Below are positions 9,596 to 19,224 of a DNA stretch of 64,000 nt, piece by piece. The notes under the pieces were generated by a model that made no database searches, was not told the origin of the DNA, and saw nothing but the letters and a program-made list of their open reading frames with translations. The translations under genes and the position numbers were made by a program. Source of the stretch: Streptomyces cupreus (lineage in GTDB: Bacteria > Actinomycetota > Actinomycetes > Streptomycetales > Streptomycetaceae). The stretch is taken from assembly GCF_014257025.1 (NCBI RefSeq), contig NZ_JACMSF010000008.1, positions 62,001 to 126,000 of the forward strand. Reading direction: 5' to 3'. Each line of letters begins with the position of its first letter. Positions within the stretch are counted from its first letter, which is position 1.

Positions 9596-10624
9596 TCACA
9601 CCATCGGGGGTGCCGTCGACCCTCGCGGGGTGAGGACCGGTGTCGGTACGGGATGCGACCCCGGCCCCTCCCCGGTGATCACCCCGAACAGGGTCCGGGC
9701 CACATCCGCCCCGAACCCGTGCACGTCATGACTCATCGCGGACAACGTCGGATGCGTGAGCCGGCACAGCTGGGAGTCGTCCCAGGCCAGCAGGGACACG
9801 TCGGCGGGGACCCGTAGCCCCATCTCCGCCGCCACCGACAGCCCCGCCACCGCCATGATGTCGTTGTCGTACACGATCGCCGTAGGCCGATCAGCCGCCG
9901 CGGCCATCAGCAGCGAGCGCGTCGCCCGAGCCCCCGCGTCCCCGGAGAAGTCCGTCGCCACCTGCCAGGCCCCGGCCAGCTCCAGCACCCGCGCCGCCTC
10001 GTCGAACGCGGCCGTACGGATCGACGTGTGCCCGAGCGCCGCCGCCCCGCCCACCCGGGCGATCCGCCGATGCCCGAGCGCCGCCAGATACCGCACGGCC
10101 TCCGTCACGGCCGTGGCGTCGTCGGTCCACACCGAGGGCAGCCCACCGGTCAGCGACGGATGTCCCACGGCGACGACCGGCATCCCCAGCCGCTCCATCG
10201 CCGCCACCCTCGGGTCGTCGGCCCGGAAGTCGACCAGGATCGAGCCCCCGATCTGCCGCCCCCGCCACCACGACTCCTGGATCCCGACCTCCTCCTGCAC
10301 ATTCCGCACCAGCCGCAGCAGCAACGAGCAGGACCGCTCGGTCAGCACGCTCTCCACACCCGAGACGAACTCCATGTAGAAGGGTTCGAGCCCGAGCAGC
10401 CTCGCCGGCCGGCAGATCGCGAGCCCGACGACGTCCACCCGCGACCCCGCCAGCGACCGCGCGGTGAGGTTGGGCGCCCAGCCCAGCTCACGGGCGGCCC
10501 GGAAGATCCGGTCGCGGGTCGCCTCGGACAGCCCCGGCTTGTGGTTGAAGGCGAGGGACACGGCACCCTTGGACACCCCGGCGCGAGCGGCGACGTCCTT
10601 GATGGTGACGCGAGTAGCGGTCAT
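9596..10624 (-). CDS. LacI-family transcriptional regulator
   Basis: A 342-residue repressor. Residues 5-50 form the LacI helix-turn-helix (TIKDVAARAGVSKGAVSLAFN) and hinge, followed by a periplasmic-binding-protein-like sugar sensor domain. Its ATG overlaps the stop of the beta-mannosidase gene (ATGA), so it is co-transcribed with the enzyme. It most likely senses a mannoside or product sugar and represses its own operon and the divergent ABC importer; a LacI-type operator candidate lies between them at 13078-13089. Confidence 0.95.
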   Translation of the reverse strand: MTATRVTIKDVAARAGVSKGAVSLAFNHKPGLSEATRDRIFRAARELGWAPNLTARSLAGSRVDVVGLAICRPARLLGLEPFYMEFVSGVESVLTERSCSLLLRLVRNVQEEVGIQESWWRGRQIGGSILVDFRADDPRVAAMERLGMPVVAVGHPSLTGGLPSVWTDDATAVTEAVRYLAALGHRRIARVGGAAALGHTSIRTAAFDEAARVLELAGAWQVATDFSGDAGARATRSLLMAAAADRPTAIVYDNDIMAVAGLSVAAEMGLRVPADVSLLAWDDSQLCRLTHPTLSAMSHDVHGFGADVARTLFGVITGEGPGSHPVPTPVLTPRGSTAPPMV

Positions 10625-12999
10625 CGGGAGGGCTCCACGCAGTACAGGGCCGAACGGGCGGTCTCCGGGTCCGGAGTCTCCCAGCCCCGCACACCGATGG
10701 TCACCTGTTCACCGGGCAGCAGCGTGACCAGCCCTCGATCCGCCCGCGCCGCCGGATCCAGCCGATCGGCCTGGAGCAGCAGATCCCGTACGAGCGTCCC
10801 GGCCGTCACTCGCACTCCGCCCGGCACGATCTCCACCTCGAACTCCGGCCGAGGATAAGGGATTTCCCGGTCAGGGGCGGGAAAGTGCAGCGCCCGAAGC
10901 CCGTCGGCGTCGGCGACCAGGAACTCCTTGGGGCCGGCCGGCTCCAGCTCCCGGGGCACGCCGACGAGCGCCACGGACCGCCTCTCGGCCAGCACGGAAG
11001 CGCTCGTCTCGCCGATGACGACCCCCTCGACGGACATACGACGCAACCGCACCGCCCCCGCCCACACCTCCGCCGCCTGATTGACGGCCGCCAACACGAG
11101 CCCCGGCTCCCGCACTTGCAGCGTCAGCAGCCGATCCGCGTACAGCCTGCGCAGCTCGTGACAGAGCGGCTTCTCCCGGCCGTCCCCGTCGATCGCGGCC
11201 CAAGAGGTCACCGGCCAGCAGTCGTTGAGCTGCCAGAGCACCGTGCCCGCGCACACGGGCCAGTGCGACCGCCAGTGCTCGATTCCGGTGGCCACCGCAC
11301 GTGCCTGGTTGACCTGCGTGAGGTAGTGCCAGCGGTCGAAGTCGCCCTCGGGGAAGGCGAAGTGCCGCTCCAGGCCCCGCCTCAGCTTGCCGTTGCCGTC
11401 GTCGGCCTTCTGGTGGTGCAGCATGCCGGGGGAGTCGGCCGCGAGCTCCTCATCCGGCAGCGCCCGCCGCAGCGTCGCGTACGCGGGCGGCGCCTGCCAG
11501 CCGAACTCGGCCATGAAGCGCGGCACGTTCGCCCGGTACTCCGCGTAGTCCTCCCGGTTCCACACCTCCCAGGAGTGGTGCGTCCCGTGCGCCGGATCGT
11601 TCGGATGCCGCTCCCAGCCTCCGGACCACGGACTGCCCGCCGTGTAGGGCCGTGTCGGATCCAACTCCGCCACCACACGCGGCAGTACGCCCAGGTAGTA
11701 CCCCTCGCCCCACGACTCCCCGGCGAGCCGCCCCTCCCAGTCCCAGTCCCGGAAGCCCCACAGGTTCTCGTTGTTGCCGTTCCACAGCACCAGCGAGGGA
11801 TGCGGCATCAGCCGGACGACGTTCTCGCGGGCCTCGGCCTCGACCTCCCCGCGCAGCGGCTGTTCCTCGGGGTAGGCGGCGCAGGCGAACGGGAAGTCCT
11901 GCCAGACCAGCAGCCCCAGCTCGTCGCAGGCGTCGTAGAAGTCCTCGCTCTCATAGATCCCGCCGCCCCAGACCCGGACCAGGTCCACGCCCGCGTCGGC
12001 CGCCTGCCCGAGGCGCTCCCGGTACCGCGCACGCGTCACCCGGGACGGGAAGACGTCGTCCGGGATCCAGTTCACGCCCCGCGCGAAGAGCCGCTCGCCG
12101 TTGACGACGAGGGTGAAGCCGGTGCCGTGGGCGTCGGCCGACCGGTCCAGCTCCACGCTCCGGAAGCCGATCCGCCGACGCCACACGTCGAGCGGCTCGT
12201 CCCCGTGCAGCAGCGTCAACTCCACGTCGTGCAGCGGCTGTTCCTCGTATCCGCGCGGCCACCACAGCCGGGGGGAGGGCACCTCGAGCCGTACGACTGC
12301 CTGGGTGCCGTCGAGCGAGGCGCGCGCCCGCACTCCGCCGACCGTCGCCTCGACCGCCAGCGGCGCCTCGACCCGGGTCCGCTCGACGTCGACGGCCAAC
12401 TCCACGCGTCCCAGGCCCTCTTCGACGGTCACCAGTGGACGCACCCGGGCGATCCTGGCCGTCGACCAGTGCTCCAGGCGCACGGGCCGCCAGATCCCCG
12501 CCGTCACCAGGGTCGGCCCCCAGTCCCAGCCGAAGGAGCAGGCCATCTTGCGCACGTACTGGAAGGGCTCGGCGTAGGCCGCGGGCCGCTCGCCCAGCTT
12601 GCCGCGGATCGCCTCGGCCTCGGCGTACGCGGAGACGAACCGCACGGTAAGGCGTCCGCTCAGGCCGGTCACGTCGAAGCGGTGCGAGCGGTGCATATTG
12701 CGGACCCGGCCCAACGGCCGTCCGTCCAGCATGACTTCGGCGACCGTGTCGAGGCCGTCGAAGACCAGGTCGGTCTGCTCATGTCCGGAGGGCACGCTCA
12801 GGTCCCGCTCGTAGGTCCAGTCCCGCCGGCCGACCCAGGCGACCTCGGTCTCGTTCCGCCCGAGAAAGGGGTCCGGGATGACCCCGGCCGCCATCAGATC
12901 GGTGTGCACGCACCCCGGCACCTCGGCCGGAAGCGCCGCCGCAGTGCTTCCCGGGGTCCGCAGGATCCATCCCTCGCCCAGCGGTGTGGCCTCCAGCAT
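10621..12999 (-). CDS. Glycoside hydrolase family 2 beta-mannosidase
   Basis: A 792-residue cytoplasmic enzyme (no signal peptide) hydrolysing terminal beta-mannosides. The GH2 sugar-binding, Ig-like and TIM-barrel domains occur in order; the acid/base region is WNGNNENLWG and the nucleophile region MAEFGWQAPP. The ATG at 12997-12999 is chosen because AGGAG lies five bases upstream. It heads an operon with the LacI gene, divergent from a sugar ABC importer, which indicates that imported oligosaccharide is hydrolysed inside the cell. Confidence 0.93.
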   Translation of the reverse strand: MLEATPLGEGWILRTPGSTAAALPAEVPGCVHTDLMAAGVIPDPFLGRNETEVAWVGRRDWTYERDLSVPSGHEQTDLVFDGLDTVAEVMLDGRPLGRVRNMHRSHRFDVTGLSGRLTVRFVSAYAEAEAIRGKLGERPAAYAEPFQYVRKMACSFGWDWGPTLVTAGIWRPVRLEHWSTARIARVRPLVTVEEGLGRVELAVDVERTRVEAPLAVEATVGGVRARASLDGTQAVVRLEVPSPRLWWPRGYEEQPLHDVELTLLHGDEPLDVWRRRIGFRSVELDRSADAHGTGFTLVVNGERLFARGVNWIPDDVFPSRVTRARYRERLGQAADAGVDLVRVWGGGIYESEDFYDACDELGLLVWQDFPFACAAYPEEQPLRGEVEAEARENVVRLMPHPSLVLWNGNNENLWGFRDWDWEGRLAGESWGEGYYLGVLPRVVAELDPTRPYTAGSPWSGGWERHPNDPAHGTHHSWEVWNREDYAEYRANVPRFMAEFGWQAPPAYATLRRALPDEELAADSPGMLHHQKADDGNGKLRRGLERHFAFPEGDFDRWHYLTQVNQARAVATGIEHWRSHWPVCAGTVLWQLNDCWPVTSWAAIDGDGREKPLCHELRRLYADRLLTLQVREPGLVLAAVNQAAEVWAGAVRLRRMSVEGVVIGETSASVLAERRSVALVGVPRELEPAGPKEFLVADADGLRALHFPAPDREIPYPRPEFEVEIVPGGVRVTAGTLVRDLLLQADRLDPAARADRGLVTLLPGEQVTIGVRGWETPDPETARSALYCVEPSR

Positions 13000-13077
13000 G
13001 CGCACTCCTAAACCGGTCAACCCCAGTGCGGGGCAAGTTTTCTGCGTCGTTGGCGGGATAGGGACTTTACCGGTCGA

Positions 13078-13089
13078 GAAAGCGCTGTC
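13078..13089. promoter_or_regulatory. Candidate LacI-family operator
   Basis: GAAAGCGCTGTC differs at one position from the perfect LacI/GalR-type palindrome GAAAGCGCTTTC with its central CG. It lies between the divergent beta-mannosidase and sugar-importer genes, and both operons could be controlled from it by the LacI protein. A repeated ACCGGTC element (about 13013 and 13069) flanks it and is an alternative site. Confidence 0.5.
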
Positions 13090-13152
13090 AGAGTTCCGAA
13101 CCAGCCAACCCGCGAGTGCTCGTCCGTCACGTGATGAACGGAGCTGATGCAC

Positions 13153-14453
13153 ATGTACCGCCGTACAGTCCTCGCCATGGTCACGGGTGCCGCCCTGCTG
13201 CTCTCGGCGTGCACCGGCACCGGAGGTTCGTCGAAGGGGGCGGACGCGAAGGCGCCCACCGACCCGGCCAAGGTCAGCGGAACCATCAAGGTCCTCACCG
13301 TGCGCACGGACCTCGTGCAGGACGGCACGATGGACAAGTACGCCGCCGAGTTCAACAAGACCTATCCGAAGGTCAAGGTCGAGTTCGAGGCGCTCACCAA
13401 CTACGAGTCCGAAGTCAAGATCCGGATGAACACGGAGAACTACGGCGACGTCCTCCTGATCCCCGCAGTGATCAAGAAGGCCGACTACCCCAAGTTCTTC
13501 GCCTCGCTGGGCACCGTGGAGGAGCGCGGCGAGAAGTACCGCTTCACCGATTTCACCACCGTCGACGGCAAGGTCTACGGCCAGAGCCCGGTCGGGGTGA
13601 CCCCCGGCTTCATCTACAACAAGAGGGTCTGGCGGGAGGCCGGCGTGACCGAATGGCCCACCACGTCGGCCGAGTTCCTCACCGCGCTGAAGGCCATCAA
13701 GTCCAAGACCGACGCGGTGCCGTACTACACCAACTTCGCCGCCGGCTGGACGCTGACCTCCTGGACGTACGTCAACGGCTCGGTCCACTGCGACCCGCAG
13801 GCCACCACCAAACTCGCCGAGGGCGACCCCTGGGCCGAGAACGCCGACCTTCGCGTCGGTGACACCCTGCTGCACGACATCGTGAAGCAGGGCCTGGCCG
13901 AGAAGGACCCGACGACCACCAACTGGGAGGAGTCCAAGCCCCGTACGGCCAAGGGTGAGATCGCCACGCAGTGGCTCGGCACCTGGGCCATCGTCCAGTT
14001 CCAGGACGCCGCGAAGAAGGCCGGGGTGAACCCCGACGACATCGGCTTCATGCCCTTCCCGGCTCAGACGGACGGCAAGTTCTGCGCCGCGGTCGCCCCG
14101 ACTACAACCAGGCCGTCAACGTCCACTCCCAGCACAAGGACGCCGCCCGCGCCTGGATCGACTGGTTCACGGACAAGTCCGGTTACGACAAGGACAATCT
14201 GGCGATCTCCCCGCTCAAGAACGCCCCGCTGCCCGAGGTGTTGCAGCCTTACGAGGACGCGGGCGTGAAGTTCATCGAGGTGGACGACTCCAGGGGTGCC
14301 GACGTCAAGCAGATCGACAATCAGTCGGAGACCGGCATCTACGCCCCCGAGTACCGCCAGAAGCTGGTGGACCTGGCCCGGGGCGCCACGAAGGGCGGTC
14401 TCGACGACTTCTTCGCCGATCTCAGCGAGCGGTGGACCGAGGCGCAGGGCTGA
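13153..14453 (+). pseudogene. Sugar ABC transporter substrate-binding lipoprotein, disrupted by a one-base frameshift
   Basis: The N-terminal lipoprotein signal (LLLSAC, Cys near residue 19) and about 315 residues of an extracellular solute-binding fold are in one frame. From base 14100 the homologous continuation (DYNQAVNVHSQHKDAARAW, then IDWF) is in the next frame. Adding one G after 14100 restores a protein of about 433 residues. The ATG at 13153 has GGAG nine bases upstream; an ATG two codons earlier is too close. The downstream permease genes are intact, so this may be a sequencing error or a very recent mutation. Confidence 0.8.
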
Positions 14454-15388
14454 TGGCAGCCACCGCGCAGCAGACGGTCGAGAAGACGAGCGCGGGGGCG
14501 GAGATCGCCGCCCCCGCCCGCGGACGCCGGTGGCGGGGGGTGACGCCCTGGCTGTTCCTGATCGCCCCGCTCACGCTGCTGATCGTCTTCACCTATGCGC
14601 CGATCGCCAACATGGTCGCGTACAGCTTCACCGACTGGGACGGCGTGAGCCCCGAACTGCACTACACGGGCGCCGACAACTACACGGAGATCTTCACCCG
14701 CGAGGATCTCTTCCGGGTCTTCTTCGTCAGCGGCTACTACCTCGCGGCCTCCGCGGTCCAGATCGCCGCCGCCCTCTACTTCGCGACGATCCTGAGCTTC
14801 AACGTTCGCTTCCGGAACTTCTTCAAGGGGGTGCTCTTCTTCCCGTATCTGATCAACGGGGTCGCGATCGGCTTCGTGTTCCTCTATTTCTTCCAGGACG
14901 GCGGCACCCTCGACTCGGTGCTCAGCCTGTTCGGCGTGCACACCGACCACGCCTGGCTCGGCACCTCGACCTCCGCCAACACCTCGCTCGCCGGCGTCTC
15001 GGTCTGGCGCTATCTGGGCCTGAACTTCGTGCTGTTCCTCGGCGCCATCCAGTCGATCCCGGGGGAGTTGTACGAGGCGGCCGAACTGGACGGAGCCAAC
15101 CGCTGGCACCAGTTCCGCTACATCATCGCGCCGGGCATCAAGCCGGTGCTGAGCCTGACGGTCATCCTGTCGATCTCCGGCTCGCTGTCGGTCTTCGAGA
15201 TCCCGTACATCATGACCGGCGGGGCGACCGGCACCGAGACCTTCGTCATCCAGACCGTGAACCTGGCCTTCCGTTTCAACAAGACGGGGCTCGCCTCGGC
15301 GGCCGCGGTCGTGCTGCTGCTGATCATCCTGCTGGTGACCTGGGTCCAGCGGCGCATGGTCCCCGACGACAAGGTGGACCTCGTATGA
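14453..15388 (+). CDS. Sugar ABC transporter permease (MalF-type)
   Basis: A 311-residue inner-membrane permease of the carbohydrate uptake family 1. There is a cytoplasmic N-terminal tail, about six transmembrane helices, and the EAA loop (EAAELDGANRWHQF) that contacts the ATPase. The start overlaps the binding-protein stop (TGATG). No ATPase gene is in the operon; Streptomyces commonly uses a shared MsiK-type ATPase encoded elsewhere. Confidence 0.93.
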   Translation: MAATAQQTVEKTSAGAEIAAPARGRRWRGVTPWLFLIAPLTLLIVFTYAPIANMVAYSFTDWDGVSPELHYTGADNYTEIFTREDLFRVFFVSGYYLAASAVQIAAALYFATILSFNVRFRNFFKGVLFFPYLINGVAIGFVFLYFFQDGGTLDSVLSLFGVHTDHAWLGTSTSANTSLAGVSVWRYLGLNFVLFLGAIQSIPGELYEAAELDGANRWHQFRYIIAPGIKPVLSLTVILSISGSLSVFEIPYIMTGGATGTETFVIQTVNLAFRFNKTGLASAAAVVLLLIILLVTWVQRRMVPDDKVDLV

Positions 15389-16215
15389 CGCGGCGAGCCG
15401 TAGCCCGTACGTTCGTCTGTCTGTCGCTGGTCGGGGCGACCGTGGTGGTCCTGCTCCCGCTGGTCGTGGTCCTGCTGACGTCACTGAAGACCGAGCAGGA
15501 GATGGCGGAGGCCGACGGAGCGCTCTCGCTCCCGGGGAATCCGCTGAACTTCGACAACTACGTGACCGCGTTCCAGGACGGCCGGATGCTCTCGGCGTTC
15601 GGGAACACGGCCCTCATCCTGGTGGTCGCGATCGGCGGCACGGTCCTGATCGGCTCGATGACGGCGTACGCGATCGACCGCTTCACCTTCCGTTTCAAGA
15701 AGCTGGTGGTCGCGCTCTTCCTGGTCGCCGCGCTGGTCCCCGGGGTCACCACACAGGTGGCGACCTTCCAGATCGTCAACAGCCTCGGCATGTTCGACAC
15801 CCTCTGGGCGCCGATCGTGCTCTACATGGGCACGGACATCGTGTCGATCTACATCTTCCTGCAGTTCGTCCGGTCCATCCCGATCTCCCTGGACGAATCG
15901 GCCCGCCTGGAGGGCGCCAACGCCTTCACGATCTACCGAAAGATCATCTTCCCGCTGCTGAAACCGGCGATCGCGACGGTGGTGATCGTGAAGGGGATCA
16001 CCGTCTACAACGACTTCTACATCCCGTTCCTGTACATGCCGTCCGAAGACCTTGGCGTGATCTCGACGTCGTTGTTCCGCTTCCGCGGGCCGTACGCGGC
16101 CCACTGGGAGACGATCTCGGCAGGAGCGGTGCTGGTGATCCTGCCGACGCTGATCGTCTTCCTCTTCCTCCAGCGGTTCATCTACAACGGCTTCATGAGG
16201 GGGGCGACCAGGTGA
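15385..16215 (+). CDS. Sugar ABC transporter permease (MalG-type)
   Basis: The second permease subunit, 276 residues, overlapping the first by ATGA. It has an N-terminal helix, a periplasmic loop, and the EAA-type loop DESARLEGANAFTIYRKI. Last gene of the importer operon; it ends four bases from the convergent rnd gene. Confidence 0.93.
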   Translation: MTRRAVARTFVCLSLVGATVVVLLPLVVVLLTSLKTEQEMAEADGALSLPGNPLNFDNYVTAFQDGRMLSAFGNTALILVVAIGGTVLIGSMTAYAIDRFTFRFKKLVVALFLVAALVPGVTTQVATFQIVNSLGMFDTLWAPIVLYMGTDIVSIYIFLQFVRSIPISLDESARLEGANAFTIYRKIIFPLLKPAIATVVIVKGITVYNDFYIPFLYMPSEDLGVISTSLFRFRGPYAAHWETISAGAVLVILPTLIVFLFLQRFIYNGFMRGATR

Positions 16216-16218
16216 GAT

Positions 16219-17523
16219 CTAGCCGGACAGCGCCGCCACCAACAAGGGCGTGACCTGCTCGATCTGCCAGGGACGGGCGCCGTGCCCCGCCAGGGCGGCC
16301 CCGACCGACTCCGCGTCCACGTCCTTCGGCGGCTCCCAGCACACCCGGCGCACGGTGTCCGGGGTGATCAGGTTCTCCTGGGGCATGTTGAGCCGCTCCG
16401 CCAGCGCGGAGACCCCGGCGCGGGCCGCCGAAAGACGCGCCGCGGCCGCGGGGTCCTTGTCGGCCCACGCGCGCGGCGGCGGAGGCCCGGTCACCGGCTG
16501 CCCGGGCTGCGGCAACTGCGACTCGCCGAGCGCCTTGGCCCGTTCGACGGCCGCCTGCCACTGCTCAAGCTGGCGCCGCCCCATCCGATGCCCGAAACCG
16601 TTCAACGCGGCCAGCGCATGTGTGTTGGCGGGCAGAGCGAGCGCGGCCTCCACGATCGCCGCGTCCGACAGCACCTTGCCCGGCGACACATCCCGTCGCC
16701 GCGCGATCCGGTCCCGCGTCTCCCACAGCTCGCGCACGACGCCGAGCTGCCGGCGCCGCCGCACCTTGTGCATCCCGGAGGTGCGGCGCCAGGGGTCCTT
16801 GCGCGGCTCGGCCGGCGGCGCGGACGCGATCGCGTCGAACTCCTGCCGGGCCCACTCCAGCTTGCCCTGCCGGTCCAGCTCCTTCTCCAGCGCGTCGCGC
16901 AGATCCACCAGGAGCTCCACGTCCAGCGCGGCGTAGCGCAGCCACGGCTCGGGCAGCGGGCGGGTGGACCAGTCGACGGCGGAGTGCCCCTTCTCCAGGA
17001 CGAAGCCGAGAACGCTCTCGACCATCGCGCCGAGCCCGACCCGCGGGAACCCGGCGAGCCGCCCGGCCAGCTCGGTGTCGAACAGCTGATCGGGCACCAT
17101 GCCTATCTCTCTCAGGCACGGCAGGTCCTGGGTCGCGGCGTGCAGTACCCACTCCGTACCGGAGAGCGCCTCGCCGAGACCGGACAGGTCGGGACAGGCC
17201 ACGGGGTCGATCAACGCGGTGCCCGCGCCCTGGCGGCGCAGCTGTACGAGGTAGGCGCGCTGTCCGTAGCGGTAGCCGGAGGCGCGCTCGGCGTCGACGG
17301 CGACGGGTCCCGATCCGGCGGCGAACGCGGCGATGACGCGGACGAGGCACTCCTCGTCGGCGATCACGGGCGGAATGCCTTCGCGCGGTTCCAGCAAAGG
17401 GGTCGGTTCAGGGTTCGGTGCCCCGGCCGGCGCCCCCGTGACAGAAGATCCGCCGTCGTCCGGAGGGGCGCCTCCGGTGGTTCGCAGTGAGCTGTCTGCT
17501 GCGGTCTCTTGGGCGTCGGTCAC
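16219..17523 (-). CDS. rnd: Ribonuclease D
   Basis: A 3'-5' exoribonuclease involved in stable-RNA end processing, 434 residues. After a Pro-rich, low-complexity 45-residue N-terminus the DEDDy exonuclease domain begins: the DAE motif is at 77-79, a second Asp-containing segment (HAATQDLPCL) and the YAALDVELL motif with the catalytic Tyr and Asp follow. An HRDC domain occupies about residues 265-340. GTG start. Confidence 0.92.
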   Translation of the reverse strand: MTDAQETAADSSLRTTGGAPPDDGGSSVTGAPAGAPNPEPTPLLEPREGIPPVIADEECLVRVIAAFAAGSGPVAVDAERASGYRYGQRAYLVQLRRQGAGTALIDPVACPDLSGLGEALSGTEWVLHAATQDLPCLREIGMVPDQLFDTELAGRLAGFPRVGLGAMVESVLGFVLEKGHSAVDWSTRPLPEPWLRYAALDVELLVDLRDALEKELDRQGKLEWARQEFDAIASAPPAEPRKDPWRRTSGMHKVRRRRQLGVVRELWETRDRIARRRDVSPGKVLSDAAIVEAALALPANTHALAALNGFGHRMGRRQLEQWQAAVERAKALGESQLPQPGQPVTGPPPPRAWADKDPAAAARLSAARAGVSALAERLNMPQENLITPDTVRRVCWEPPKDVDAESVGAALAGHGARPWQIEQVTPLLVAALSG

Positions 17524-17549
17524 CTGTCAAGGGTATCTGTGTATGGACA

Positions 17550-17583
17550 GCGCCCGTCGACGGAACGTTCCGTCGACGGGCGC
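17550..17583 (-). terminator. Perfect palindrome downstream of whiI
   Basis: A 34-base perfect palindrome with arms of GCGCCCGTCGACGGAAC and its complement and essentially no loop. It lies between the whiI stop and the rnd start, both on the minus strand, so it probably terminates whiI transcription ahead of rnd. Confidence 0.7.
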
Positions 17584-17698
17584 CTGGGGGTCGTAAACCA
17601 GTCAGGTCGGTGATTCATCCGGTCCACGACGGGGGGCCACGGGTGGGGCGGGCCGGCGGCGGATCCGTTCACGTCCGTGAATGGCGGGTGGGAGGGGG

Positions 17699-18358
17699 TC
17701 AGTGGATGATGCCGGTGCGCAGGGCGACGGCGACCATGCCGGCGCGGTCGCCCGTGCCGAGCTTGCGGGCGATACGGGCGAGGTGGCTCTTGACGGTCAG
17801 CGCGGACAGGCCCATCGAGACGCCGATGGCCTTGTTCGACTGGCCCTCCGCCACCAGTCGCAGCACCTCGACCTCACGGCCGGACAGTTCGCGGTAGCCG
17901 CCCGGGTGGCTCGGGGCACCCGGGGGGCGGCGGTGCATACGGGCGGCGGCACCGATGGGGGCGGCACCGGGTCGGGTGGGGAGCCCGACGTTGGTGCGGG
18001 TGCCGGTGACGACGTAGCCCTTCACGCCTCCGGCCAGTGCGTTGCGGACGGCGCCGATGTCGTCGGCGGCGGACAGGGCGAGGCCGTTGGGCCAGCCCGC
18101 GGCGCGGGTCTCCGACAGTAGGGTCAGGCCGGAGCCGTCGGGCAGGTGGACGTCGGCGATACAGATGTCGCGGGGGTTGCCGATGCGGGGACGAGCCTCC
18201 GCGACGGACGAGGCCTCGATGACGTCGCGCACACCGAGCGCCCACAGGTGGCGGGTGACGGTGGAACGGACGCGGGGGTCGGCCACGACCACCATGGCGG
18301 TCGGCTTGTTCGGGCGGTAGGCGACCAGGCTTGCGGGCTGCTCAAGGAGAACGGACAC
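17699..18358 (-). CDS. whiI: Orphan response regulator WhiI
   Basis: A 219-residue NarL/FixJ-type regulator. The receiver domain is atypical: one of the paired N-terminal acidic residues is missing (VVVADPR, only Asp27), and the conserved Lys is replaced by Thr118 (GYVVTG), although the acceptor-position Asp69 (IADVHLPDG) remains. A C-terminal LuxR helix-turn-helix follows. These losses, the size, and the position between rnd and the DUF3000-hemE genes match WhiI, which in Streptomyces acts with BldM in late sporulation. No sensor kinase is adjacent. Confidence 0.88.
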   Translation of the reverse strand: MSVLLEQPASLVAYRPNKPTAMVVVADPRVRSTVTRHLWALGVRDVIEASSVAEARPRIGNPRDICIADVHLPDGSGLTLLSETRAAGWPNGLALSAADDIGAVRNALAGGVKGYVVTGTRTNVGLPTRPGAAPIGAAARMHRRPPGAPSHPGGYRELSGREVEVLRLVAEGQSNKAIGVSMGLSALTVKSHLARIARKLGTGDRAGMVAVALRTGIIH

Positions 18359-18400
18359 CAGGCCTCCTGGGGTGCGGGACGGCTTTGAAGGTCACAGTCG

Positions 18401-18428
18401 TCTTCGGCACCAAACCTGAAGTTCTTTA
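18401..18428 (-). promoter_or_regulatory. SigmaWhiG-type promoter upstream of whiI
   Basis: Reading toward whiI: TAAA (18425-18428), a 16-base spacer, then GCCGAAGA (18401-18408). The known sigmaWhiG consensus is TAAA, about 15 bases, GCCGATAA, and whiI is known to depend on sigmaWhiG in S. coelicolor. The site is about 45 bases upstream of the start codon. Confidence 0.6.
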
Positions 18429-18555
18429 GGGAATGATCACGATCTAGTGAGTAACAATTGGTGCAATTCGGACATGCGGTCGATCGTTCGGTGAACGAAT
18501 CGGTTCGTTCGAGTAACGCTCATGACTGAAAGTGGCCGTATCGACAAAGTGATGC

Positions 18556-19224
18556 TTATCGCGACTGCGGTCCGCGCCGCTGTGGCAGCGTCACCACCGC
18601 CGCGTCACCGGGCCCGGCCGGCGGCAGCCCCGCGACCTGCGCGAGCAGATCCGCCCAGGACGCCAGATGCGCCGCGGTGTCCGGGACGCCGCCGAGGCCC
18701 TCGCGCGGGGTCCAGGACGCGCGGATCTCGATCTGCGAGGCCGACGGACGTTCGGAAAGACCGCCGAAGTAGTGCGAACTCGCGCGGGTGACGGTGCCGC
18801 TCGGCTCGCCTTGCGTCAGCCCGCGCGCCTGGAGCGCACCGGTCAGCCACGACCAGCACACCTCCGGCAGCAGCGGATCCGCCGCCATCTCCGGCTCCAG
18901 CTCCGCCCGCACCAGCGTCACCAGGCGGAACGTGCCCCGCCAGGCGTCGTGCCCGGCCGGGTCGTGCAACAGCACCAGACGCCCGTCGGCCAGATCCTGG
19001 TCGCCGTCGACGACGGTCGCCTCCAGCGCGTACGCGTGCGGGGCGAGCCGCTGCGGCGCGCGCGTGGACTCCACCTCGATCTGCGGCCTCAGCCGAGCGC
19101 CGCGCAAGGCCTCCACCGCGGCTCGGAAGACCGGCGGCGCTCCACTGCTCGCATGCCCGTCCGCCTCCCCGGTGTCCTTCGCGTCATCCATTCCACCCGA
19201 CCGTCGTCCCTGAGCCGCAGCCAT
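18556..19224 (-). CDS. DUF3000 domain protein
   Basis: A 222-residue soluble protein of an actinobacterial conserved family without known function. It has a polar, disordered N-terminus of about 30 residues, then the DUF3000 core beginning at PPVFRAAVEALRGAR. It lies directly upstream of and divergent from hemE, an arrangement conserved in Streptomyces. Confidence 0.85.
   Translation of the reverse strand: MAAAQGRRSGGMDDAKDTGEADGHASSGAPPVFRAAVEALRGARLRPQIEVESTRAPQRLAPHAYALEATVVDGDQDLADGRLVLLHDPAGHDAWRGTFRLVTLVRAELEPEMAADPLLPEVCWSWLTGALQARGLTQGEPSGTVTRASSHYFGGLSERPSASQIEIRASWTPREGLGGVPDTAAHLASWADLLAQVAGLPPAGPGDAAVVTLPQRRGPQSR

Noticed and set aside
10621..13875. N-terminal extension of the beta-mannosidase frame by about 290 codons
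   Set aside because: The extension covers the divergent sugar-importer promoter and the binding-protein gene; the ATG at 12999 has a good ribosome binding site and begins the conserved enzyme.
14085..14105. Programmed ribosomal frameshift in the binding-protein gene
   Set aside because: No classic slippery heptamer or clear downstream structure; a base deletion or sequencing error is simpler.
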